Positions 11,582 to 25,700 of a stretch of 64,000 nucleotides of DNA are shown here, one piece after another (position 1 is the stretch's first letter; every line of letters starts with the position of its first letter). The stretch spans positions 130,744,001 through 130,808,000 of the forward strand of contig CM075672.1 of the NCBI GenBank assembly GCA_037962975.1. Direction: 5' to 3'. The translations under genes were made by a program, and so were the position numbers. The notes below the pieces were generated by a model. That model had not been told where the DNA came from and searched no databases. It saw only the letters and a list, made by a program, of their open reading frames with translations. This DNA is from Clitoria ternatea (Eukaryota; Streptophyta; Magnoliopsida; Fabales; Fabaceae).

Positions 11582-13190
11582 TGTTAGGGAGTCCCTAGTA
11601 CATGAGTAGCGGAAATACAAGGATTCCCATAGGATTTGCAAAGCGCCGTGTTTCAAAACACAATACAAACACACACAAAAAAATTCAATTTAGGATTACC
11701 TCTTGAAGAACACCGAAGCAGTCGTAGCCTCGTCCTTTAGGAGTCCACACGAGTACTCCCACCAGAATAGCAACACTTGCCAACTGCTAATTTGACGGTG
11801 TGTAGCTCTTGCAACTTTTGCAAATTTGTGTCTCACTTTAGTGAACGGCCTATGAGCATCTTATGCTCTATTTATAGGCTTAGGTTTGACCTAATTTGTT
11901 CTCTCTAAAGAGTGGGCTCCTTACTCATTCTAAATAAGTCAGGCCCAATAGCTTTATTTTAGTCCAACTAAAATAAAACAAAACATTTTCTGATGGGCTT
12001 ACTCTATGTATGTGACCCTATAGGTAAAATACCCGGTCATATTAATAATAAATTAATTTATTATTAATATAAAATAAGAGTGGCATCTAGCAATGCATCA
12101 TTATGTCTGAATATTATTTAATATCAACATAACCTATAAGTGATAATTATTTTATATGTTTGTTCTTTTTGTCAGGATATCCTAATTGGGCCCAAGGCAT
12201 GGTCGCGTCATCCTTGTACGGCCCAATTTATTTTACTTGATACCAGAGTAGACTTGATCCGAATAAATATCTAAATTTTTTTATTAAAAAACGAAACGTA
12301 CATCTTCTAAAAAAAATCTCAGAACAAATCACAACCATTAACTATAAATTCTTGAATGATTCTTGAATATTTGAATCTAAAATAAAATGTTTTTAATGAA
12401 ATTACAAATTTGAAATTGATACATAACTAATCAATCAATATTAGTTTTTTTGAATTGAAAAAACCTTTTTTCATTTCAATTATATTAGCAATTGTCAGTA
12501 TATGTAAACCTTTAACATTCATTTTAATTGTTACACAGATATTATCTAATCAGATATCTTATACATATATAATATCTATACTACAGGGAATTTTCAAGAC
12601 ATGGCCATGCGTTTCCTTAGTCTTACTCTATCAAGTGGCCTATAGATATCACTCCTGTCACATAGGAGAGACAAATCCCAACTACATCACTCACATCCCT
12701 CTACATAATTTGTTCATTGCCTAATCACAACCTTTATAGTCCTCTTATTACAAAAGACGTTTAATTATATTAAAACAACAAACTCCTCATGTAGGAATTG
12801 TAGTGACTTCAGGTCGAAGGACTACATATACCATTATCACATTAAGAATCGTTTATGACATTCATGTAATGATCCATGCAACGTTCTCATGGTGGGTCTG
12901 TCCAGTACATCGTTACTCTTAATGTGTACCTATGTGAAGACTTGATATCATCTATATCTATAATCTATGAGATCAGGTCATCAGTATACTCACACACTAG
13001 TCTCAATGTATTTATATGTCCCCATGTAAATACTTGACTAGGGACATTTTAGGAATAACTTTCATATGACCTATTACTCCAAGGATAAATACGTTTTAAA
13101 ACAATTTTAAACTGAAATACTTATTTTATTGGTAAGTAGAAAAATGATACATATGAAAAAGCATAAAAGCTGATAGTGTATACACCAACA
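11582..13190 (-). mobile_element. 5' LTR of the minus-strand copia element
   Basis: On the plus strand it runs from TGTTAGGGAGTCCC to GTATACACCAACA (TG...CA, 1609 bp) next to the iMet primer site. It is homologous to the solo LTRs at 17208-18470 and 44697-45755; all share the block around CTTCAGGTCGAAGGACTA and GGTGGGTCTGTCCAGTACA. The right flank TTATA (13191-13195) would be the target duplication, but the other end of the element is outside the window. The insertion lies in the glycine-rich end of a chromovirus gag. Confidence 0.9.
11868..11877 (-). promoter_or_regulatory. TATA box of copia 5' LTR
   Basis: Minus-strand CTATAAATAG is a consensus plant TATA box inside the LTR. The equivalent site in the 17208-18470 copy is CTATATATAG at 17484-17493. 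The third copy (44697-45755) lacks this segment. Confidence 0.65.
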
Positions 13191-14170
13191 TTATACCCAC
13201 CGCGGTCACCATTTCGGCCTCCATTATGTCCATTACCGCATCCTCGACCACTATTGTGGCCTCCACGATTCACATGAGTAAGAGTGTTGGTGTGAGTAGG
13301 AGTATTAGCTTGCACGGGAGTCAGCCTTGTAAGCAAAGGACATGCAAGATGAATATGTCCCACTTGGTCACAATTGAAGTATACTACATCATTTTGGTGT
13401 ACACACTCATGAGCAAAATAAGGTCCACTGCACTGATTGCACTTTAGTCCATTGGCATTTGTATTGCCCCGACCAAAAATGTTACCATGACCACCACCCC
13501 TACCTTGGGCATTAGAGTGAATACCTCTTTGAAAATGCCCCTTTCAAAAATTTCCATGCTTATTAAAACCAGAAGATTGACCCTTTAACTTAGAGTCAAA
13601 TTTAAAGTGATAAGGTGGAGCATGTTCCTCATAGATGCAGCACATGTTCACAAGCACCATGATACTTTAGATCTTTTGATGACAAACTGCCCTTTGAATA
13701 TCAGGGCGTAAACCGTTCTCGAATTTCACACATTTAGAGGCCTCAGTCCCCTCTTGCTGGTAAGGAGGGTAGAACTCACATAACTCTTCAAATTTGGAAG
13801 CATATTCTTCCACATTCATGATACCTTGCTTAAGTTCCATGAACTCAAGCTCCTTCTTGCTCTTATAACTTTCTGGCACATACTTCCTCATAAGTTCAAA
13901 CTTGAAATTCTCCCATGTCAAGGGACTAGCAGCAGCAATCATCCTACTCTTGGTGAGTCTCCACCAAGTTTCAGCTTCATCCCTCATCATAAAAATAACA
14001 TACTCCACTTTCTGGAGTTCATTGCATTCAAAGCTGTCGAAGATCCTCTCAACATCTTGGATCCAAATATAGGCTTGTTCGGGCCTAAATCTACCATGAA
14101 ATTCAGTGGGTTTCCGCTTCAAGAATTTGTCAAGGCCTTGAGTATCTTGAGTAATAGGAGTAGCTTACCT
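13191..14170 (-). pseudogene. Ty3/gypsy chromovirus-type gag (broken)
   Basis: A gag capsid domain reads leftward: FHGRFRPEQAYIWIQDVERIF, DEAETWWRLTKSR, SPLTWENFKFELMRKYVPES and ELKQGIMNVEEYASKFEEL, the pattern of plant Retrotrans_gag in Tekay/Del-like chromoviruses. The frame breaks at TAG near 13676 and resumes with a Cys-rich tail containing CNQCSGPYFAHEC and YFNCDQVGHIHLACP; the second knuckle has Tyr in place of its first Cys. Another stop interrupts near 13544. The tail ends in Gly/Asn/Arg-rich sequence and is cut at 13190 by the copia LTR. The start of the frame is uncertain; similarity extends upstream of MKRKPTEF (14122). Pol lies beyond the copia insertion, outside the window. Confidence 0.85.
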
Positions 14171-14592
14171 TTTCGTGCCTTGTCTATCATGGTTTTACGA
14201 CTCAAGAAGGTCAGCAAAGTGGTTCAAAGCCTTTGTCTATCTTGGTGACAATAGGCCATCACAAGATCTAAAATCATGTCATTAAATTTAACTATCATTA
14301 GTAAGCTAGCTCATAAACATGCCTATAGTTTTATACTATAGGAATTCACCACACAAATAAACTTTGGTCCCCCATTCATGGAGTCCAACATCATTCAACT
14401 TGCATCTATACCATTCAAATGCACATTATCACATTATAGTGTCATGAGCATTCACATAATCACCAGAATTCATCATTGAGAGAGAATAGTGTGAAGAAAG
14501 CTTGGCTGGACTTATGCAATTCAAGTATTAATCATAATCAATCCATATAAAATCATGCAACAGTGGCAATCATTTCACCAAAAGCATATAAT
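14171..14592 (-). other. Chromovirus 5' untranslated leader
   Basis: Non-coding AT-rich stretch between the primer site and gag. The minus strand reads towards gag; no other feature seen. Confidence 0.6.
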
Positions 14593-14604
14593 GCTCTGAT
14601 ACCA
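14593..14604 (-). other. Chromovirus primer binding site (tRNA-iMet)
   Basis: GCTCTGATACCA on the plus strand is the complement of the initiator tRNA-Met primer site. Five bases (14605-14609) separate it from the LTR edge at 14610. Confidence 0.9.
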
Positions 14605-14819
14605 CCTAATGTGGCGACCTTACTTTGATAAAATAATATTAAAGATAACATTAAAAGTATCAACTATAGTATGGCTATACAAAACAAGGCCATATATACA
14701 AAAATTTCCAACAGATGTATAAAACTATTAAAATCAAAGCAATGCCGGGCAAGGCATCTTTACCAATCTTTTCTTCACACCATACCTCATCTCTTGAAAA
14801 GGTCATACTCCATGGTCAA

Positions 14820-17800
14820 TGTAACACCCTAAATTTTAAAAATAAAGGATTAATTGAGGGGGTAAATATTAAATAATTATATTCAGGAATTGTTATAATT
14901 TATTGGAACCGGATGAACTGGAAATGAACCCGATTGAAATATAGGTGTCGGATCAAGTATCTCTGAATGGGATGATATTGGTCAGGGCTGATAGGGATAT
15001 TATTGGGAATCCGATGGTATATTCGGAATAATTTTTGTATATGGTATTAAGCCTAAACAATAACCCTGTTTATCATAAAACGATGAATACTTAATGGGAA
15101 ATTAAAAATAAAGCCAAATGGCCTATTTTTCCCTTCTTATTTTCGTCAGCCTTGGATTTCCCCCATAACTTGTACTTCACTTTTCCTTCTTCTACACTCT
15201 TCTCCTTCATTTTTTCTTCTTCTCTACAAAAACCCTAAGTAAAAAGTGGTGGCTTTTTCCTCTCCCATTTCCGTCTTTGAAGGAAAGCCTGGAGGAAGCT
15301 TGGAACTTGAAGTCTCTTCTTTCCTCCTCCTTATTTTCGTGTTGATTTTTCCATCTCTTGGAAAACTCTCTCATTTCTCCTCTTGAGGTAAGATCTTGCT
15401 GTTTCTCAAGAGTGTGAACTATGGGTTGTTGGGTTTTTATGTTGGGAGAGTGATTTAAGGAATGTTATTGGGTTTTAATGAAAACCCTAACCCTAAGATT
15501 TGTGGGAAATGTGAGATATAAATGGAGAGGCACTTATTGTGTTAAATAATAGTTTTTGGTGAGGTGAAATGCTGTTATTAATGGTGAATGGCCATTAATG
15601 AAGTTAAATGGTTGTTGGGAACCATTAATGTGGGAACCCGGTAATGGGTATGGCATTGAATATGTAAAATAATAAATGCAGACGCCTAAGCCGTGGTGGT
15701 GGTGGCTGAACGAGTGAAATAAATGGGACTAAGAGTTAAGATGCCGGACAGCACTAAGTAAATAAATATGAACGTTGGGCCGATGTGGTTGAATGGAAAA
15801 TTGATTGTGTGATGTATTGTGATGTAGGAAACAACCCCAGCTTCGAGGCGGAACCATCTGACCACGGTGAATACTACTTCTCTTGAGGTAGGAGGGGGTA
15901 ACTATTCTAAATGCATGATTTCATCCATAGATGATGTGAAAATATGTGTATGTGATTTTACTTAATGATTGCTTGAGTGTGGATGATGTGTTGATTTCAT
16001 GAATTGAATGCATTTAGAATGATTGATGTTATATGGCATGTGTTTAGGATGATGAATACGATACTAGACCAGCGTTGTGTGTAATCAGTATGATTACCCA
16101 GTATCCTAATGAGAGGAGACCGACCTTAATGTCCAATATTTTACTTACTGAGTCTGTGTTGCGTATAGAACGGATGAAATGATATCCGTATTTTGGTGCT
16201 GGTATTGAGATCGGATGTGATGTTATGATGAATATATTGATGAAATATGTTATGATGGTTTGAGACCATGTTTTAAATTTAAATCAATAATGTGAATTAT
16301 CACAAATGTGTATATGTGAATTGATGATTGTGATTACCACTAACTACTGATGTGTATGAGCCCAAAGAGGATCGGTAAAAATTAAGAATACTGAAATCCA
16401 CTAAGTGGTGGTTGTGAATGGGCGATTGATTGAGTGGCATATAAGATGCACAGTGTGAGAATGCATTGATTAGCATTTGCATCCATGGCATAACATTCGC
16501 TGCTTATGTGGAATGTTAGGGGTTCCAATGAGCGGGCCCAGTGGGAGGGCGACCCAGTGCACAAGTATATTATTGTATTTCCCTAGCGATTCTGGGAATC
16601 ACAAAGCTGTCCATAGTTTGGTCACGAGGCACCCTATGTGGCGGGCCTAGTGGACGGGCGGCTCTTTGGTGAGCGAGTTACCTCAGTGTCCGATGGGGTA
16701 CGGCTCTCTCGATGTGTTTTGGGAGGGGCCCGTAGCACTTATGGCAAGTAAGGCCACGATGATGATCTGCAGTCATGGGGTCACTAGTGCTATAGATGGG
16801 TGAGAGTAGTTTGGTACCAGTAAAAATATGTTGTTGATCATGCTTGAAATTGGATATAAGTGTACATATTTTTCTACTACAGTAGAGGCATAGTAGTACA
16901 CCTATGCTTGTCCCGTACTTCATATGTTGATATTTTCCCACAGTCGGATCCGCACTTGAAAATAATTCTGTTGTGCATATGCATTAGCTTTAAGAGCATT
17001 TGCATATAGCCGAGATATGCCTAGTTAATGGCCCAAACTGGTAATGGATGATTGTAAAATAGAGCGGAAATAAACCGAGGTACTAACATTAAAAGTGTGA
17101 TGATTACTGGGAATGATAAGGATATATTATATGTATAATATTGCCTTATGAATACACTTATTTGGATATGTAATGTGCTAAGATGGGATGTTGTACCATG
17201 TGTATGATGTTAGGGAATCCTATTAGGGTCAGGCAGCGGAAAGACAAAGGATTCCCAAAAGAATTACAAACACAAATGTCTCAAGGCATTATGCTAAATT
17301 AAAAATTTTAATTAGGGTTTACCTCTTGTAGACGTAGAACGAGTTCCTCGATCGAAGCAATTGTAGTTTTGCCCTTAGGAGTCCACACGAGCACTCCCAC
17401 CAGAAATACAAAGCTCTGAATGCTAGTACGAAAATTTGTTTATGGTCTAATTTCTGAGCAGCAGCCTATAAGCATCTCATGCTCTATATATAGGCTTAGG
17501 TCTTGACCTGAGCTCTCACTAAACATTGGGCTCCTGACTCATTCTAAATGAGTTAGGCACAAATAGTTTTATTTTCAGTCCAACTAAAATAAAACTATCC
17601 TCTGGTGGGCTTACTCTATGTGTGTGACCCTATAGGTAAAATATTCGGTTATATTAATAATAAACTATTTTATTATTAATATAAAATAAGAGCGGTATCT
17701 AGCAATACATCATTATGTCTGAATATTATTTATCATCGACATGACCTATAAGTGATAATTATTTTATATATTTATTCCTTTTGTCACGATATCTAATTAG

Positions 17801-19154
17801 ACCAAAGGCATGGTCGTCGTCATCCTTGTATGGCCCAATTCATTTTACTTGATACCAAAGTAGACTTTACAGAATAAATATCTAATATTTATTCGTCCTA
17901 GCATGGCCATGCATTTCATTAGTCTCACTCCATCAAGTGGCCTATAGATATCACTCCTGTCACATAAGAGAGACAAATTCCATCTATATCACTCACATCC
18001 CTCTGTATAATTTATCTATTGCCTAATCACAATCTTTATGGTCATCTTATTACAGATAACGTTTGATTGTATTAAAACAATAAAATCCTTATGTAGGAAT
18101 CGTAGTGACTTCAGGTCGAAGGACTATATACCATTATCACATTGAGAACTATTTATGACACTCATGTAACGATCCATGCAACGTTCTCATGGTGGGTCTG
18201 TCCAGTACAACATTACTCTTAATGTGTACCCGTGTAAAGACTTGATATCATATATCCATGATTTGTGAGATCAAATGATCAGTACATTCACACACTAATC
18301 TCAATGTATTTACATGTCCCCATGTAAATACTTGATTAGGGACGTTTTAGGAATAATTCTCATATGACTTATTATTCCAGGATAAATAGCATTAGTCTAA
18401 AGCTGAAAATACTAATTTTATTGATAAGTTAAAATTGATACATTAATAGCTCGTAGTGCATACACCAACATATGAAACTTGTGATGTTTGCCTGATAAAT
18501 AAATGTATGGTTCACATGTATAAGTATCATCATAATGTATGACTTTGGTACATTTGGATTATGTTACTCACCTCTCTGTTGTCATTTTTAAGCTTGATGT
18601 AGGTGTAAGGTAAAATCCTAATCTTCTTGGAGGTCGAGCATTGGAGAATGTAAATATAAAAGGAATGTGGTTGAGCCTTGGCCGGCATGTGTACTCATTT
18701 TGTATAGTACATAGTACGTATATGTTTATTTTGAAATTAATTTTGACAACGGCTGATTTTGGAAGGTCATGTAGGAAAATTAGACAGGGTGTGTAAGGCT
18801 AATTTTCATTAATGACCTTGACAATGTATTGGATGATATTTTTATTATGAAATTACATTTCTAATGTTTAACAAGTCGGTGATGCATTTTTCATCCTCCT
18901 TTCGGGTGATACTTTAACCACTCTTGAATTTAATCTTTATCTTCTGCTTTTCCCTTGTGACGGCCTCAAGTCCGGTCGTCTGAGGTGCACTCTGATACCG
19001 TTCTCATATCTTCATATATGAGATCGGTTATCTATTGATCCGGGGAAATTACTCAGCTTTATTTATATTGAATTTCTGCTACTTATAATTATTTTAAAAT
19101 TTGTAAAAAATTTACCCCCGTTTCTGAAATAGGAAATCGGGTCGGGTTGTAACA
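14820..19154 (+). mobile_element. Solo LTR of the same chromovirus family inside its 5' LTR
   Basis: It starts TGTAACACCCTAAATTTT and ends CGGGTCGGGTTGTAACA. The flanks are GTCAA (14815-14819) and ATCAA (19155-19159), a 5-base duplication with one mismatch. Without the nested copia LTR it is about 3.07 kb and has no coding. A pyrimidine-rich leader (about 15170-15380) leads to GAG/GTAAG at 15385-15392 and a second donor-like GAG/GTAGG at 15885-15892. Its orientation is opposite to the host LTR, so the two form an inverted pair of related sequence. Confidence 0.82.
17208..18470 (-). mobile_element. Copia solo LTR, TATGA target duplication
   Basis: It runs TGTTAGGGAATCC to GCATACACCAACA on the plus strand, with TATGA at 17203-17207 and 18471-18475. 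At 1263 bp it is homologous throughout to the copia 5' LTR at 11582-13190 and in the same orientation. There is no internal region, so recombination between LTRs has removed it. A TATA box (minus-strand CTATATATAG) lies at 17484-17493. Confidence 0.92.
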
Positions 19155-19649
19155 ATCAAGCCCTTCAACATAAGAGCTAAAAAGTAGACAACATAGAGAG
19201 TGAGCATACTTTCCCAATGATGAAAATCAAACCATTTGAGATAACAATATATATATAAATACAATTCAATATTGTCTCCCATCAAGGAGTTCAATTAACC
19301 AATAAGCCACATAGTTCATAACTTCCATTGAACACACATGTTCATATACGACAAGTCCACTAACAAGGACATCACTAAATAAAACTAAACCATCAATTCA
19401 CATTATCAACACATCCATTGTCACAATCCATAAGACACATAAAGAGGCCACACCGACAATCAATACATAATTAGTTAGTGACCAAAAGAGGGTTTTATCT
19501 TTCAATTCACACTCTTAATAAGGTGTTATCATTCTTGATTTCCCTTACTCAAATGCCATGTCCCTATGGTTAATGCATATGTCTTACTATATAATGCATA
19601 TGCAATGGATCAATTTTCAAAAAAATTTCACAAAACCCATGCGCACATG

Positions 19650-19950
19650 GTTTTTCAAGTGATCGCAACCAGTTTTAATCAATCAAGAGTATGTCCCCCA
19701 TGCAAGGGTCCATTTCATAGAGTCCCACGGGATCTTTATCATTGTGATCACAACCACATTCATCATTCTTATATTGGTTTCCTTCACGCATAGGGTACTC
19801 CCTTCCATATAGTCCCGTAAGACTTTCATTACTTGGATACATTGGTGATCGCAACCACCTTCATTCATTCATATATTGGTTTTCCCCCACGCATAGGGTA
19901 CTCCCTCTTAGAGTCCAGCAAGACTTCATTGTGATCACAACCACATTCAA
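19650..19950 (-). repeat. GTGATCGCAACC repeats, about 85-100 bp apart
   Basis: GTGATCGCAACC or GTGATCACAACC occurs near 19660, 19744, 19846 and 19931 with GTCC(C)GTAAGACTTTCATT-like and CACGCATAGGGTACTCCC text between. These are the minus-strand equivalents of the 86-bp units at 25701-26045. Confidence 0.75.
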
Positions 19951-21646
19951 AATGCTATGTCATGCATGCTATGAATGCAATAATGCACATGGTAGCCTCG
20001 GCTTCACAACAATTTCTCACCCTCTCAATTAAGGGTAACATTTGCACTTAACTTCTTAGTTAGTGACACTCAATCATATACATCCTTTTCCAACGTATAT
20101 CATACACAATATTCAAGATCATAATAGCCAAGGATGCACATCAATGTCAATCCAGACATGGAATTCAAGAGCATATCAACAATTGTACACTAAACTCATA
20201 TTCTCATCAAATGCATCAAACCAATATCTAACTATCAATAGGAGTCCATCTCAATTCATATTGCACACAAACGGTAGTACATCCATTCAAGGAAAGGACA
20301 TGCAAACATACGTCAATATATATACATTATCAACATACAATGTTTCATACATTTAGAAAATACATTTCTCTCCTACCTCAAGAGAAGTACTCTTACGGGT
20401 TTGATGGTCCTGCTTCACAAGAGTTATTAAATTCTACATTGAATACATATAGGACCACATCAACCACTCATACAACATTATTTTTAAATTTTTTACATAT
20501 CACTAATGCATACATGCATATGAGTCTTATTATATCATGACTTACAATAAGTTTCCATTTTCTCTTTTTCTTAGGTTTCGGGAATTCTTTCCCTTAAATC
20601 ATAACTCATTATTATTAAAGGCAACAACCCAATTAATTTGGCTACCCACACATACCAATTTCTCACCCAACTCCTTAAGTGGGTTTTTCTCATTTATGGC
20701 TTCTAACGACCATCATAAATCATCATTTATGGGAATCTTTCATCATTAATACATTCTCATCATCATTAAATGCCTATCTCACTCATATTCCATATTTCCC
20801 ACAAAATCAAGGGTTAGGGTTTTATCATAAACCCAACAACTATCATAAATGCATATGATTCATCACCTTCCAACCCATATTTTTGTGTACCCCAATCAAT
20901 GCTCATAAAAGTTCACATCTATTTATATTTAATGCCCCCATTCAATATCCACATGCATTTAACACACTCCCAAGCCATATTAACCCATAACCTAGGGTCC
21001 AAGCACAATAAAAATGGTGAGGAAGTTATCTCAACCAAGAAATGAAAGTGGACACCAAGGGAGGAAGGGGAGTGACGAAAATGGGATAAGAGAATGAGGA
21101 ACTTCAAGCCACCATGGTCTCCTTCTTGTACAATAGGGAACGAAAATTGAAGAGGGGGAGATGAGCTCACCATTTGCTAAGTTTTAAAGGGTGGAAGAAG
21201 ATGAAGATGAAAGGGGAAATATGGAGGAAGAGAGCAAAGTATATTTTGCCAAAGGAAGAAGGAATGTGTCGTGAGAAGAGAGAGTGAAAATAAGGTTTTG
21301 CATTTTTAGTTTTTAACCCATCACTTAAATTTCTCCGTTTTGTAACAAACAGGATCTCTATTCGGCCTCCATACTTCATCTAAAAATTATTCTGAATATA
21401 TATTCAGATTCATAATAATATTCTTAACAACCCTGACCAATGACATCTCAATCAGAGATACTTGGTCTGACACTCATATTTTAATCGGTACTTATTTTAG
21501 CATATCGAGCTTAGTAATTTATGAATGATCATAATAAATCCAAATTAATTTATTTCCATACTTTTGAGGCATTAATCTTTCCACATATAATTATTTGTCA
21601 TTTATATCACTCAATTAAGTATTTATATAAAATTTGGGATGTTACA

Positions 21647-21987
21647 TCTTATAGAATTATATTTTTAATGTCCATACTAAGTAAACATTATAGTCATATA
21701 ACCATCCATTTGATACTCATAAATGTAGTATATCAAGGGTACAACACTAATCATAACTTATGCAAGTACATACATTCAATTAAGCCATAACAATAAACAA
21801 GTTAAACATCATAAACAAAGTTTAGGGTTACTAGGAAGGTATAATTTATGACTTTGAGCTAAACAATTAGTAAATATGTGTGTAAGGTACATTTATATTA
21901 TTGAGAGGTATAGATAGGTTAGGAGGGTGTTTAAGGTCAATGGGATAAAAAGAAGCAAAACAAGTAAATACAAACAAGGGCCGCTCA
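21647..21987. other. Unassigned AT-rich flank between two LTRs
   Basis: About 340 bases right of the chromovirus LTR edge. I see no coding and no clear element ends. It probably belongs to the sequence that continues at 27209, but this could not be confirmed because no duplication was found around 21988-27208. Confidence 0.4.
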
Positions 21988-24324
21988 TGTAAAATCCCAA
22001 AATTTATAAAAATGATTAATTGAGAGGAAAAAATAGTAAATAATTATATATGAGTTGATTCATGTCTCAAAAATTTAGAAATAATTAAATTGGGATTTAT
22101 TATGGGTATTCATAATTTATTGAGGTTTAATATGCTGAAATTATACACGATTAAAATATAGGCATCATACCAAGTATCTCCGATTAAGGTACTATTAGTC
22201 AGGGCTGTTAAGAATATTATGGGGAATTCGAATATATATTCGGAATAATTTTTGGATAAAGTATTAAGCCCAAACGGAGATCCTGTTTGTCATAAAACGG
22301 TAAAGTTTTAATGTGAGGTTAAAATTTAAAATAAAACTCTCCTTTCTCTCTTATGTTTTAGCGTTTCCTTCTCTCAATCCAAAGGAAAAAAACATATTTC
22401 CTCCTCACTCTCCTTTCTCTACACTCTCATTTCCTTTTCATCTTCTCCTCCTCTAAAAACTTAGAATGTAATGTGCTCTTCTTCCCTCTCCATTTTCGTT
22501 TGCATCATGGACCAAGAAGGAGACATGATGGCTTGAAGCTCTCCCCCTCTTCCCTCAATTTTCATCACCTCCATCCTCTCTCTTGGAGACTCATTTGTTT
22601 GTTGGCTTGAGGTAAGCTCCTTACCATTTATGTTGAGTTTATGCCCTAGGTTATGGGTTATTATGATTTTTGAGAGTGTCATGTGTATGGCTTATAGATT
22701 GGGAGTCATTTTTATACAAAGCCCTAAGGTGGGGTATGATAAATGTGTGATTTTATGAGGGTGTACATGGGTACATAAGAATGACACTAAAAGAGGTGGA
22801 AGATAATGAGTATTAATGGTGATTATTGGGTTTTGATGGAACCCTAACTCTAAAAATTAGGGGAAATGAGTAATGATGCTATGAGAGATGATTTTAAGTG
22901 TAAACCCATGATATTTGGTGTGTGGGTGTTGTTAATGATGATGGTTGATGATTATTAATATTGGTTGTTGGGTTTTTTATGAAGCCCTAGCCCTAAGAAT
23001 TTGGGGAAAACATGTAATGTTGAATTGAGAGTTGATTTTAAGTGGAAATGTATAATAATTAGTGTATGGGTATCATTCAATGTTTTGGGAGAATGTTTAG
23101 TGATGATGAGAGATCACATTAATGATGTTGGATGATGTTAATGATAGTAGATGACCATTGATGATAGAACTCATGGATGAGTGTTGCCACCAGATGTATA
23201 GAGATGAATGTGAATACCAAAACCATGGTGGTTGTGATGGATTAATAAGATAAAGTTATGGTTGATAAGGTCTTAGACCATAATGAGTACCATTTGGGTT
23301 TATTGATTGATGATGGCTTAAAAGAGGCTAACATGGCTTATGTTGAATTTTAGGTGACAATGATGACATTTGGATGAATTATGTAATATTGGGTGCATTA
23401 TAGATGTGGATGTGATATTGTTGATGTTGGGTATGGCTAACCCTTTTAGACTTAGAAAATCTTGGTTTTAGGAAAAGAATTCTCGAAACTTAACACAATT
23501 ATGTAAATTGGGGTTATGACAAGTCTAGGGCTTGGTATTAAGCTTTATGATATGCTAACAAATGGTTAGACTTGTGATAGTGCCTTGTGATCGCTCATTG
23601 ATTAAATGCATATATGTATATGTGTTGGTGTAGGTCGTATTCTGGGCAATAAGGCAGAACGATTGGAACGTTTGAGTCGTTGCTCTTCTCTCAAGGTAGG
23701 AGAGGAGTTTACATTTCAAATACATGAGTTGAACATTTGGTGATTTATGTATATATGACAATGCTCATGTTTGCCTTGCCATAGTGTGTTAGAATGATGT
23801 AATAATTGGTTGTGTGATGAATGACACGTTTGGCAAACTATTGATTATGAGAATCATATATGTATTTGATGACAATGAAAGTTTTCAAGTCCCTTTGATG
23901 GGAATGATGTATTTGTTGATGGAAATCCATGGATGGATGAATTGTTTAAAGTGTGAAGTCATGTTTATAATGTTATGCATAATTAAAGAACTGATAGGGC
24001 CATATAGAGTTTTAGGATGTTTGGGTGCCATGGAATGGTTTTGATGGTGCCTATGTACGATTTAGAAATTATAGAAACTGAAATGGGCCAATTCCATTAA
24101 GAATTAACCCTTGAGTGCACAAAAATGCTTTAAAATGGGCTAAACGCGTTTTGGCACATAAGTTTCTCATTTTTGGGAATTTTTGAATGCGTCCAACAGC
24201 TACACGTCATAAATAGTGTATGTTAGTTGGAGTCAAAATTTGGTGGTGATTGGATTTCATATAAAAACGTTAAGGTGGTTGGAAGTTAGAAATTACAGCA
24301 TTTTCTACATCTGCAGCAGTTTGT

Positions 24325-24615
24325 TATCATGAATCAATTCATGATTTCCCTGAATCGATTCATGAGCCACTGGAATTGCATGAATCGATTCATAAGCCCC
24401 CTGAATCGATTCATGAGCTGTTGGATTCGTATGAATCGATTCACACGAGTTATGAATAGATTCATGGGCCCCTGTTTTGTTGTTTTGGACTTCTAATTCA
24501 TATGAATCGATTCACACAAGTCCTGAATCAATTCATAAGCTTCTGATGTCACTGCTATGGTTTCCTAACTCGTATGAATCGATTCATGACTGGCTCGAAT
24601 CGATTCATGGCTACT
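24325..24615. repeat. Interspersed palindromic word TGAATCGATTCA(TGA)
   Basis: About ten copies of the 12-base palindrome TGAATCGATTCA or one-mismatch forms (TGAATCAATTCA, TGAATAGATTCA) occur in about 280 bases, spaced 20-40 bases apart with unrelated, often CC- or CTG-containing spacers. The same word was not seen in the related LTRs at 14820-19154 or 14610-21646. Confidence 0.85.
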
Positions 24616-25700
24616 GTTTGCCAATTTTTTAAGAGTTTTGATGCTTGCTTAAAGTATGTTGAGTTAAGGTTTATTCCCTTATTTCTCAAGTACATTTTCT
24701 TGGATTTTCTTCAAGAAACATTGGCATTTGGTTTGCTTTGAGTCCTTGTGTTGTTGATGATGATATTGTTATGAAATGGTTAATTGTTGTGCGAGGTATA
24801 ACACATGTTCGTCTTGTCCTTCTTGATGCATTGATGATTTGTGGGGATGGACATGGTGATGTTATTGTGTTTGGAAAATATGTGACATGCATTTGGAATG
24901 TCAATGGTATGCTTTGTGGTGGTGTTATTAATTGGCAAATGTTATGCCTTGAAATGTTGAGAATGTATCTATATCACCACAATATTGAATGATGATTATT
25001 GATGACGAATGAGAATGAATATGGATGTTGAGCATACCTTAAATGTTGATAAAAAGTGATGAATATTATTGGTGATTGTGATTGATGCAAGATGAATTTG
25101 CATTTACGAGCTTGAATTATAATTAATGGAAAATGATGATGATGAACAAAGATAAGTGTTGTTGTGGGTGTATGTATTTTCACCACATATATTGAATGAT
25201 GAATATTGATGTTGAATAAAAAAGCATATTGTTATTGAGTATACCTTTGAATAAATGATAATTATTATCATTGATGATTGTTGGTGCCATTGTGGCTGAT
25301 ACCAGTGTAAACCGGTGTGGGGGAATTAAATTGCATTTGGTGAAATGTTATGAATGCCACACTAAAATGTTGAAACAATGACAAGATAACTGAAGTTGAA
25401 ATACCCTAAGACTTGTACGATAATGTATTGGTATTATACATTGGAAGTATGCTTGTTGATATGCCTTATTGATTTCCATTCGTGGAGAGATATTGATGTA
25501 AATCCTTAGCCATTGTAATGAAAATGATGTGAATGGTATGCCTTGTAGGGATTTGTAATTGGTTGTATGCCACTATTTGTAATACTAAATGTAAAATATA
25601 TACCCCTAAATGAGAGGGTGACAAATCCTTGCGAGGTTAAGACTAGCATGTGCGTTGTTGCATTGTTGCATTCATGGCATACATGATAGAGCATTTGAAT

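Larger units (their letters stand above)
14610..21646 (-). mobile_element. 5' LTR of the minus-strand chromovirus, split by a solo LTR
   Basis: The LTR 3' edge is TGTGGCGACC on the plus strand at 14610 beside the primer site; the 5' edge is AAATTTGGGATGTTACA ending at 21646. Removing the insertion 14820-19154 and one duplication leaves about 2.70 kb. The 5' edge matches the starts at 14820 and 21988 (TGTAACAYCC then AAATTTTA and AATTAATTGAG), and shared text around 21380-21480 (complement of CAAGTATCTCTGATTG and GGTCAGGG) shows all three are one family. It carries the minus-strand GTGATCGCAACC repeats near 19660-19945 and a leader exon-like segment at 20377-20433. Confidence 0.82.

Noticed and set aside
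13826..14248. 140-codon plus-strand frame
   Set aside because: Antisense shadow of chromovirus gag.
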